64,000 nt of DNA, taken from Hermetia illucens (taxonomy: Eukaryota > Arthropoda > Insecta > Diptera > Stratiomyidae). The stretch's first letter is position 1; each line of letters begins with the position of its first letter. Shown here piece by piece: positions 54,040 through 64,000 of the stretch. Made by a program: the position numbers and the translations under genes. The DNA lies in assembly GCF_905115235.1 (NCBI RefSeq), contig NC_051849.1:74381017-74445016 (forward strand), read 5' to 3'. The notes below the pieces were generated by a model that was not told the origin of the DNA, searched no databases, and was given only the letters and a program-made list of their open reading frames with translations.

Positions 54040-56205
54040 ATAAATCTGAATACTAAAAGTAAATACTAGTGTAGGGTAACATTAAGGGTGATTTTGTTGA
54101 GAATTAACTTGATATAAGACGCGTTTAAGAGAGTACATTGTAAATAGGTCAGACTCTAGAATAACTGTTGTAACATTTTCGAAGGAAGCCATGAAGGATT
54201 GTAATCGAATCGAAGAAAGTTGTTTTATACTTCAAAATTGTAATTTGACTGAACATTATGGCAGTTGAGCGTTTTCGGACATATAAACTTTTTTTGTTTG
54301 CATGATTTTCAATAACGGAACTTGTAGGCAAACAAGTAACTTAATTTTCTGTATACGAGTTTAATTTTTGTCAACTGAGAGACTAATCTTATGTATTAAA
54401 AGAAAAAACAACTTTTACTTATAACAAAGTTTATATATCAGTAAATTGTTTATTTTATCTTTTTATTTTTTAAGCAAGTACAATAATATCACATTCTGTT
54501 CATTCAGAACGTTACAAAACAAATAACAAATACAAAATACTAAATATCTTTAGTTTATTTCTTATAAACGAAGCGGAAAATAGAAGCTAACTCAGTGGAG
54601 ATATGCCAAAAATATCTAAAAATTTATAGAAACCTCTCAATAATGAAATATCCTCCTTCTAATACTTATTAGTGACTTCTCGTAGATCTTATATAGAACA
54701 GGATTTCAAAAAGGAATAATAAAGAAGGAAATACACAGCGTGGAAATTATTATTATCAAAAAGGACGATTTAAATTCGTGTAATGTATTTGTATCCATAT
54801 CAGAGACAACTGGAAAACATATTAACATCAACAAATCATTATCAAGAAAGAAAAAGATACGGAGATAGTGCTCCTAGTCGATGTTGTTCAGTTTATTAAG
54901 TTTTCACCTTGGATTATTGATTGATACTGACCGTAGGCTTTCCATGATTGTCGGGCATCTCCGTTTTCACATGTTTTTGCATTCGTGCTCGATTTGAATT
55001 AGAGTGAAAATGCTGAATGATATTTTCGCCAAAAATTATCCATATAGTTCCTGCATGGGAATTATTTTCTTTCGTTGAACTAGATAGATTACCGACTCAT
55101 CTGCATAATCAGCTTACATCGCTCGGTTGTATTTGCATGCCATCTAAATCACTATGCGGGTCGTTCTAAGTTTCCAAATACACACTTCACGGGAGTGTTC
55201 TTTTCGGAAAGTTTTGATTTACTTTTCGATTTATCTCATGCAATAGTCGCAGAACCTTGCGCAAAGTACATCATCGGAAATGGTAGGAAAATATTGCAAT
55301 ATTCCAAGGGTATATATCCGTTATTTTATTCAACACGGTGGAAAGCAATTGACTATTTAACATATCTAGCGAAAACTACATATTGATTTAATTTATCCCC
55401 CAAATAATCAACATAGGTAACTTACAAGAACTGAACTATATAACAAATATGTTTCCTGAACATAATAAATTTTCCGCGCTTGATTGAAATTTGTTTAAAA
55501 GATTAAGATAATGTTTTTCTTTTAAAACTTTATTGGATACTTTGGTGCCATTTAGGTTTAAAATGAAAGGAAATCGTAAAGAATTATGGCTGCAAATAAT
55601 CTCTTGGTCGTATAACTAACGGAACAATATTTAAAATCTGATTGGTTTAAAGGCGTGGGAAGACTAAATAAATCATTATTTTTTGAAAAATGATCCGGTT
55701 TTGTTATGGTTTTGTACATAAGGATCTTGTTAATTTGGGCATCACAATAATATCAGCGGTAGAAGTAACATTTATTTAATAACGATGAAATACAAAATAT
55801 GATGTCAAATACAAACGTATATAAATGAATAATACTATAAAGAGGAAATGTTTTGCTCATCTAACTGGTATTTTATCTCAGAATTGAATTCACAACATAT
55901 AAAAATATACATCTAAACTAGAATCATAATATTGATTGTAACTGCATTGTAAATAGTTCATTTTAGTTATTAAAAAATTATTTAATTATAAGCAATAAAG
56001 ATAGTTTTTAACAAAAATATGGATTTTTATTCATCAATGTTAGTGGTGTGAAATGGAATTTCAATTAGATCCTTGTAACAAGGCAATCGGTTACAAATAA
56101 TCAATAGGAAATTGAGAAAGTAACATTGTCATATTACTCAGATGGTTTTTGCACCAAGCTGAAAAATTTCTATAACGAAATTCCGCCACGTGCGCTAACA
56201 CCATC
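54040..56205. other. AT-rich flank downstream of sax, no gene supported
   Basis: 2.2 kb with no convincing exon. Another AATAAA lies at 55,994-55,999, so a longer sax 3' UTR is possible. No repeat family was matched. Confidence 0.4.
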
Positions 56206-56210
56206 ACACA

Positions 56211-57805
56211 AATGAGAACTAATCGCAATGAAGATGCGCAAACGCAACTGTCATCTTGCCTAAGAAAGCCCGTCTCCTTTTTGACTTGTCAAGACACTTG
56301 GGATGGTGAGAGAGATCTGTATCGGCTTGCCAAAAGTCGAAACGAACGCACACAGGATATCGAACACTCCTGTCGCGTTAATGGCAAGAACGGTGTTTTG
56401 CTTACAAATTGTCGAACCGTGACGAATAGATGGCGAGAGTATTTCGAGCAGATTCTGGTCATCCTCCAGTTCTAGCACCTCCACCTGTCAGCGTAACTGA
56501 AATCGAGGAAGCAATAAAACGAATGAAATCTGGGAAAGCAACATCGCATTTGAGCTCTGGAAAGCGAAGAGCGAAGTTATACAGGAAGGTAGAACACCAT
56601 CTGACAAGAAAGTAGCACGGTTCCAATATGGAAAAAGAAAGGTAGTCTAGCAGGATGTCGAGGCGGTTGGTATCCCATACCATAACGATTTTTGAACTCA
56701 CTCTTGACAACCGTATTCGCGAAATCGTTAAAATAACCGTGAATCAAGAATTGCGGAACCGCTGCGGTTGCTCATGGAGAAGCATCACTCTCTATACATT
56801 TTATTCCTGGATCTGGAGAAAGCGTTTGACGGTGTCCCGCACGAACCCATCTGGTATGCTTTACGACAACGCTTACTGCCAGAAGAACCCGTGCGCTGGG
56901 TTCAATTGCTCTACCACGATCCGAAATGTAAAGTTCGAAGTGTGACGGGTGTATCAAAACCACTTCGTGTCTCTGTTTGTGTTCATCAAGGAAGTACCCT
57001 CTCACCACTCCTCTTTCTTCTTGTTATGGACACTGTTACACGGGACATCCAACGTTCAGCGCCTTATACACTGCTTTATGCAGACGATGTTTTCCTGGCA
57101 TCTACAGCAAAAATGATCTCGAGCAACTTTCAAACACGATCTCAGATTGAATTTGAATAAAATTGAGTTTTTGACCACCGATCCCCATGAAACAGACACA
57201 ATCATTGTCAACTGAGGACTGAGCGATTTACCATAAATATCTCGGGTCAATGCTATCAGCCAATGGAGAACTGCGTTATGAAATTGCTTCATGCATTAAC
57301 GCAACCTGGATGAAGTGGCGTTCCACAACTGGTGTTCTTTGTGATCGAGGTACCATCGAACATCTCAAATCTAAAATTCACCAAAATGTATCCCGTCCTG
57401 TCGCTCTCGATAGTTCGGAGCGTTGGCCGACTACAAAAGACAATGAACGGTGTCTTGCGGTAATGGAGACGAAGATGTTGCGTTAGACTAGTGGCGCGGC
57501 ACGTTTCGATTACATCCAAAATGAGGATATCCGCTATTGATACGGGGTTGCATCGATCGTGGAAAAACTGCGAGAGAGGCGTCTTCGCGCATTTCGCACT
57601 AACGAGAATTAATTTTCCAAGTTCGCTCTGAACATCGAAGTTGATAATAAGCGACCAAAAGGCCGAAACAACGGTGGCTTGATGGGGATTTAAAAGCATT
57701 GCGGTTGCATCTAGATGAGGCATTTGATAGAACTAAATATCGAAACCGATCACGATGAGCTGACCTGGCTTGTGAACGGGACAAAGGCTGAAGAGAAAGA
57801 AGAAG
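56211..57805 (+). mobile_element. LINE-B (RTE-type), longest copy, broken
   Basis: In order on the + strand: linker (GERDLYRLAKSRNERTQDIE, then WREYFEQIL at 56,430); RT fingers (EIEEAIKRMKSGKAT); palm ([49 protein letters not shown] near 57,080); thumb (GSMLSANGELRYEIASCINA, TWMKWRSTTGVLC); and the C-terminus (IEHLKSKIHQNVSRPVAL, METKMLR, TENSLAK-like). It ends with a GAAGAGAAAGAAGAAG tail near 57,805. The endonuclease is missing (5' truncation) and several frameshifts and stops are present. RTE-type identity rests on the order of these blocks and the GAA-rich tail. Confidence 0.85.
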
Positions 57806-58259
57806 ATTCAAGGCTTGCCTAGGTAGTTTCACATCCTGTGTATATTCTTCTTGCCCATTGCAAACTTTTACACAAATATTCCTTCGTGTTTTACTCGAGG
57901 CCACGTTTTGCGTTTCATAAAAAGATTACTAGGCTAATTTAGTTGAAATTTTGCATCCCTCATTCTACAGATCCATACCGATATGCGGAACCTCAAAAAT
58001 ATTTAATTTTCTAATACTAATTTTTTTTTTCTACTAATTTAACATAAAAAATACACCGATTTTGAAAAAAAAAAATTCAAACGTCACACTGTCTATCTTA
58101 TCAATTATATGCATTATTTTTGATTTGATAATATGCTATAAATCCACACGTATTACTTAATTACTTAGACGGAGTTAACGCTGTTTGGAAATATCAGATA
58201 CTAACAACTCAAGCTATTAGAGTCCAAACCATCCAGAGTGCAAACCGAACGCGGTCTGG

Positions 58260-58795
58260 CGTCCAAGTCTGTGGGATTTTCATGCGCACACAAGTGGCGG
58301 TCGATGTGTGTCTGTTATAAGGTGGGGGAGAGGCAAAGCTCTGAGTAGCAAGACCCTAGCAGCCCATCGTATGCGATTTCCCCGTCTAACGGAATATCCC
58401 GAATTCGCTTATGTATCGAATTTCCGTTAGTGGATGCGCTACTACCCATTGCAGCTGGAGTACATCAGCACCTAAAATCTGATAATACGTCCATAGGCGG
58501 GGCATCACTCAATATGTCCAGCCAAAAATGCCCACAACAGTTCTGCAAAACTTATTGCTTTTCACCCAGGTACCCAGAACAATTCCACTGTATTGAATCT
58601 TGAAATGGGGTTCAATCGGTTTCTACATTCCTGAGCGACTTTTGAAATGAGTAAAGGACTGCTCAGCGCCCTTAATGCAGCTTGACTATCGCTACACATT
58701 GGAATGCGCCTGCCCTTTAATCGCTAGCCAATTACCCGGGTTGCTGCCCTTAGGACCATATATACTGCAGTCTGAAATGGGCTTACCATTTAGCC
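58260..58795 (-). mobile_element. LINE-E RNase H end, second copy
   Basis: Follows 16,150-16,905 closely: GGTGGGGGAGAGGC, CGTCTAACGGAATATCC, GCGGGGCA, and the RNase H segment near 58,600-58,760 (- strand SDSQAALRALSS-type). Same orientation as the first copy. Broken and shorter. Confidence 0.7.
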
Positions 58796-58799
58796 AGAG

Positions 58800-61700
58800 T
58801 GGGGTACAGTACGTCAATCATACCCAAACGCTGTCGCCCGCGGTTACCTGAAATGTGCTTCAGCTCCTCCCACGACTTTCCGAGACGCCCGCATTCATCT
58901 TTTACCGTTCTGCGCCAAGTACCTTTGGGACAACAATGTGTGATCTATCCACCGCAATTTTCGCCGATGACATCGCGAACGGGAGCCTGTGCGTCGACCA
59001 AGGTCTTCGTTTGTAATAGGATCAGGCCAGCGTATTTCGATGATACGATACTGACAAGTGTTGACGCAGACTTAAAGCCTTTGAGTTACAGCGGGGTTCA
59101 CTTTCCATGTGCTACTTCCATATATCAAGAAGAACAAGAAAGTTCGGTGCCACAGTCGGCAGAAATCATGCTTCCTAGATATACAATTTGATTAACGCTT
59201 TCGATGCTCTGCCCATTAATACAGATAGGGAGAGTGCGATGACCCATCGGACTATGAACCTTGGATTTGGTGGTGTTTATCTTCAGAACTCTACTTGCCT
59301 CTTTTTCCAAATCCAGAGCCATTTGGCCAAGGTCCCTTACCCCCTCCCCCCAGAGAGAGCAAATAGATGCCATTAGAGTAGTCGAGGTGTTTGAGGAAAG
59401 ATGTCATTATTCATTGGACTCCTCCCCATCCTCCGGATAACATGAAGAACGCCACCGATAACAAGAAGAAACGTTATCAGTGCCAAGATGCAACCATGAC
59501 GGACTATTATTTGGATCTTAAAGCCTTTGCCACACAGGACGCGATCTGTCGTAGTGATCTCTGCCTTTACCTAATTGGTGAATGAACTGTCCAGTGTAAT
59601 GGGCGAAAATACGGAAGTGCTAATAGAAAAGAAAATAATATTTGCATTGTTTTTAATTTCTATGATAGATTAGTGAAATCTTAGAATTTTAAATTGTTTA
59701 TAAAGTGTTTTTCCATAATCTTCCCTCGTTTCTATTGGTTTGCCCAATTCATTGTGGTCTTTTCTATGCTAGGTTGTAATAACTGATGCAATTCTTGGAA
59801 AAAATTTTCAAAACAAATGCAAATCGTGTGATTGCAGTTCACAACCGAGAGGATGGTATTCTCCAAGTATTCTTCTTTTTTATTTCTCTTATGCACTCAA
59901 CATTTTCTATTTATTCTGTTGCATTGAAGTGGTAAAACAAGAACGGGTACCTACACGTCTGAACTACTCACTTTTGGTTTCAGTTAGGAGGAGGTTAGTT
60001 AGCCAAAGTTTAAACAAAATTAAATGGGTTGAGAAGACCCTTCTTCAGTGTTTTCCCTTTTTCGAAGCTGTTGGTCAACGAAATACTGTATTTGCTTTTT
60101 TTACAAAATTCTTAGCCAATAAAGTATCAGTTTAATTTTATTTAGACATTTTTACTCAAAATTTATGAGAAATATTCGATACTACTAAAGCTCGTTAGAA
60201 AGTAATCACAATACTGGATCGCTCACAAGATATCGCGTAGTATGAGATAATGTCATATCTCTCTGTGTGTCAAGGGCTTAAAATCCTTTGAGATTTCACC
60301 TCGGTGCAGCATGGGTCATTTTGCGGCATCATATATTGCTCTGATAATAACTATTAGTTTTTCCAGAATGGAGTATGGCAGATACACTCCCTGTTCAATG
60401 AAGTGTGGGCGAAGCAAATATCTAAACTTCGCGCATTGTTCCAAAATGATCTGTAAAGTGCTGATGTAGTGAATGCAGAAGGATCCGAAGCAAAAACCGG
60501 CCTACTCTTTGTTGATCAAGTTTTCAAGATGTTCTCTGATTCCTCCCAGATACTCCTCTAGTTGTCACACTCAATACGGGTACCGTTTTTTGGAATTTCA
60601 ATTATCATCCCTTATCCTACTCTCTGGGAAAGGTCTCGGATTCCCTAGATTTCCGTACGAGTGGAAGTAACTGCAGAAATAAATAACTCTTCCGGAAGAT
60701 CGTCAAATTCAGTGGCTTTACTTCGTATGAGTGCATTATTAGCCGAAATGATTTTTCTTCTGCTTGGAGGAACAGTCCGTATCATCTTGCTACAATGCTA
60801 CGGTGACTGGTCATTTCATCCACAAGAGGTGTAACCTCTCCGGAAGTGTTCTTTCCATCGTCATTGTAGATGAGAAGTCAACGGTTAACGTCTTTCACCA
60901 TCGAAAGATTTGCGACCACATGCTCTTTCGTGCTGTGATATACACTTCTGAAATTATTGCGTCCTGCGTCATATTAGGCTTCCCAGACCAGCGGAATAAC
61001 AAATTCCCTTTTGCGACCGGGCACACTATGCTGAACTTCTCGGGGTTTCGCTCGGTATCGGAGTTCTCGCAGCAATCAATCGAGCCTTCAATTCCTTTTA
61101 TTTATTGATCCGCTTCCACGATTCCGCAGTCAGCCAGATCTTGAGATTCCTCTTCGGGATATGGGCGACGACCTGTGTATCAACAGAGAAAAGAACATTT
61201 TTGATGGCGGCCTACTTAGTGTATCTGCTGTCCGATCGGCAAAATAGCTCTCCTACTGTCGAGCGACAGCAGGATTATATAAGCGGTCGATGTTTAATTT
61301 CGAGGGTTGCAGGCTTCCAACCTTGCGAGAAGTGGCGGACGCAACGAGAAAGTGAACATAAGTGACCATCACATGATGATACCTTTCTAAGCCGATGTCA
61401 GCAACTCACCACTTTGTTACACACATTTAGGAGACAATTCATAGATCTGTTGATCGCGAAGTGATCAATCTGATTAGTCGTACTGTATCGACCAGCTGAA
61501 ACTCAACTGACCTTATGGTGGGCCCCGTGCTCGAACAATGTGCCATCAATGACGAAATGGTGGAGACTGCATAAATTCACGAACCTCCTACCATTATCTT
61601 TATGGTCACCGTGCTTCCCTCTTACAAGTCCGCGAAAAGTTTTGTCAAATCATACCCTGCGGTAGCCGTCAGAAGCAACCTGATACTGGATCCGCATCTT

Positions 61701-62215
61701 ATACCATTTGGCTTCCCAGATTATAAAAGCACACTGCCTAGTGTTGCAAGAGGGAGAGGAGTACTCCCCAGAGCCCCACCATCTTACTTTGCTTTAGTCC
61801 AGAATGTTCAGCTTATATTGTTGGAATTCCTGCTCGAGTTGGTGTAGTGTACATTCTGAGAACCCTCGCTACCGTTGTCGAGGAGCGTGTGGACATTCCA
61901 GAAACCAATAAAATGCCTTAAGCGTGAGGTCGTTGTTTACGTTTCGGAAGCTGTACAGTTTCAAAAATTGCAGGTTGCCCACAAATTTCTAACCCGTTTG
62001 GCCGCTTCTTATGACAAGCAGGGAAGACTTTGAGTGTATTCTTAAGCTCGACTAACGGGGCTTGAAACACCGTTGTATATTGTCCCGAGGTAGACCCATG
62101 CTCCAGAGCGCGGTTCTGTTTTTGAGCCATCGGTGTAGTGTTTTGAGTAAATATATCCAAGGGTTGCAAATTAGGTAATGTATTCACAGTTGGGCTAGAT
62201 GCCGTGCTCATGGCA
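58800..62215 (-). mobile_element. LINE-C, most complete copy (endonuclease to C-terminus), split by about 0.8 kb
   Basis: Right to left on the - strand: a possible ORF1 end or leader (62,211-61,918), endonuclease (QLEQEFQQYKLNIL and VRWWGSGEYSSPS near 61,830-61,740; GTLFEHGA near 61,530), linker (61,140-60,760), RT fingers (LINKE.AGFCFGSFC then TLQIILEQCAKFR near 60,450), and DAAK.PMLHRGEISKDF near 60,300. There is then a gap in LINE similarity at 59,490-60,285. After it come the palm (FLLVIGGVLH; degenerate active-site box YSNGIYLLS near 59,400), thumb (QSIESVNQIVYLGSMISADC near 59,210) and the C-terminus (GTWRRTVKDECGRLGKSWEE then LKHISGNRGRQRL near 58,900-58,830). Frames are broken. It is the reference copy for the fragments at 2,347, 37,060 and 49,930. 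Confidence 0.75.
59490..60285. other. Unidentified segment splitting LINE-C
   Basis: About 0.8 kb with no LINE similarity between the RT fingers and palm of LINE-C. No open frame with a known domain and no clear terminal repeats. It could be a non-autonomous insertion or a product of rearrangement. Confidence 0.4.
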
Positions 62216-62339
62216 CCAGTACCTTTGTACCTTCACCACCCACACTAAAGATGCATAAGCCGACGGCGGCCTAATGATAGCATTATACACCGTTCCGCGG
62301 TCTCATTCAATAGCTCGCAGACCCACGCCAATTGGATAA

Positions 62340-64000
62340 GTTTGAGCGCCTATTGGTAGATTTGGCAGTAAATAGTGATTTATACGAAAGTGTGGGAATG
62401 AAGGAGAAGATCGAAATTTTGAAGGTCTTAATATTTATTCTTACCACATAATTTTTGGTGGAGATAAACTTTTAACTATGGAAATGCTTTGGCATTCACT
62501 AGACTATCTATACTTTGAAATTTAAGTTAAGCAGGCGTTACTTCAAGGATGCCATTGAATCAGCCGTTTTTGTTTTATGATACTTAGTAAGGTTTACAAT
62601 TAGGAGAATTTTAAAAATGATATTTTTTTGTCTTTTTTATTTATTTTAATTTTCATCTTGTTTCATTTTTTAATTCATGAATAATCACTTGACAAGTTAT
62701 ATATAGTCTGCGGTGATGAAAGATACGTACTAATGTAAAGAAAAGGAACTAATTTAAATTACATGGTTTGTATGGTAATTTTTTGTCAATATGCAGGAAG
62801 TCAGGAAAGAAATAGATTTAATAAGAAAGAGTCAATTGAGTTAATTTTTTGAAGAGCCCTTTTACTACTGCTGGGGTTGAGCAGTTGCTCAAATTCTTTT
62901 CCTCGTCGACAGATCTGTTGAACCTCTAGGCTACGCCCAAGACCCGCATTCTCTGTCCATAGCCATAACTTGGAAGTTTGATTACTGATTAAATTTAGGT
63001 TTCTTTCTATAGACTTTGCAAATACTGAGGCATCTTTGCAAATCTTTTATTCAACGCTAATTAACTGTGCAGGAATACTTCGTTTTGTATGTGCATCTGG
63101 ACGTATTCAGGGAAAATATTAGTCTGGACGTCGCAAATTCAAAAATAAATTTAATTTTCATCAGTGCTGGAATTCAGATGAGGAAAAAATGTAAGATCGA
63201 CTCATCTGTAGATTGAATGGTATAATTGGTACATATTTCCATTCATTTGTGGTTTGATATGCTGATTACCGAAATCTTCAATGCGATGAATCAGGAACTT
63301 GCAATAAGTATGTCTTAAACGCACCCGATATCCAAAACGCTTCCTAGAAAGGGCAGATATCTAAAACCAGAGGGTGAGGACAGGTAAGCAGCCCCAAACT
63401 AGATCGTGAAACAAATTGCTGAAGCATTGCAATTTAGAAACGGTCTTATGCGTTCATTCAAGTCCCCTTTCAAGTAACTACGGCTGCTGTAATGAAAACA
63501 ACATTGAAGATACAGGAAGGCATTGAAAACTGATAGAATATGATTTCGGGCTAAAATAGTTCAAGAACAATCACAGGGTATAGGCAAATTATTTTTAATT
63601 GTAGGAAGTTGTATTCAAACTTAATCACACCAAAGGAATAACTCATCCCTAAGGAATAGGACATTTCTTGTCCTTCAAACTGTCGAGGAATTATTTGTCT
63701 GTAAGGTTCTTTCTTGATTTCCCTGTGCGAAAATTTAAAAGATATTAAGTGAAGCGCAAACGGTTCCATGGGCTTTAAAGAACAACTATTATTATTCTGT
63801 TAAGGGAAAGTCGCACCGCGTCCTTGAAGAACTATTGTGCCCCTTTTACTGGTTACAGTGTACCTGTTGATCATAGAGTCTCAAGCAGGCCTGTAACCGT
63901 TAGGAACTTTAGTATGTTCCCCACTTCCAGATGTTTCAGCTTTGCATCTGGTATTAAGTGTTCTCCCAGATGTATCGACCTACTTTGCACAAGCGCCGGA
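62340..64000. other. Right edge: no gene supported
   Basis: AT-rich DNA with no splice-consistent exons. The last 150 bp (63,850-64,000) look like worn coding repeat on the - strand but cannot be classified. Confidence 0.35.

Overview
The window reads as animal nuclear DNA, most likely from a dipteran fly. It is AT-rich, and host genes with short GT..AG introns (several of 57-70 nt) sit among dense, decayed insect-type transposons. Recognised host genes are cullin-4 (Cul4, + strand), a mitochondrial intermediate peptidase (M3 metallopeptidase, - strand) and the type I BMP receptor saxophone (sax, + strand). There is also the 3' end of a glutamine-rich protein gene at the left edge and a small unrecognised single-exon gene inside sax intron 1. 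Species cannot be named from the sequence.

Layout. 1-947: last two exons of a Q/N-rich protein. 1.3-4.0 kb: LINE debris and a foldback repeat. 4,688-13,851: Cul4, 12 exons, complete (818 aa predicted), with a 5.9 kb first intron holding a LINE and a dispersed repeat. 13.9-22.9 kb: intergenic, with a broken copia-type LTR relic, a LINE carrying RNase H, SINEs and a DDE transposon. 22,958-26,329: five exons of the peptidase (653 aa seen, N-terminal exon(s) not securely found). 26.4-32.4 kb: LINE pieces, including an R1-clade element. 32,631-53,727: sax, 10 exons in the model (566 aa), with a 13 kb first intron and a 5.3 kb last intron, both full of transposons. 53.7-64 kb: 3' flank and further LINEs.

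How the genes relate: Cul4 is the scaffold of CRL4 ubiquitin ligases, the peptidase trims imported mitochondrial precursors, and Sax transduces BMP signals. They share no pathway, and their clustering is positional. A mitochondrial-presequence-like exon on the - strand (32,450-32,518) lies 112 bp from the proposed sax start. The peptidase and sax may therefore share a divergent promoter; this is inference.

Mobile DNA dominates the rest. I see at least six non-LTR families (called LINE-A to LINE-F here), a tRNA-like SINE family whose 3' tail resembles the LINE-A tail, two mariner copies, two copies of an IS630/Tc1-like element, a Tc1-like remnant, two inverted-repeat or foldback elements, a 399-bp insertion carrying a hairpin, and an unclassified dispersed repeat in three good copies. 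I found no CRISPR, rRNA or intact tRNA gene. No wholly new biological system is evident. The most original leads are the SINE/LINE tail sharing, the hairpin-bearing insertion in the last sax intron, and the possible peptidase/sax divergent promoter.
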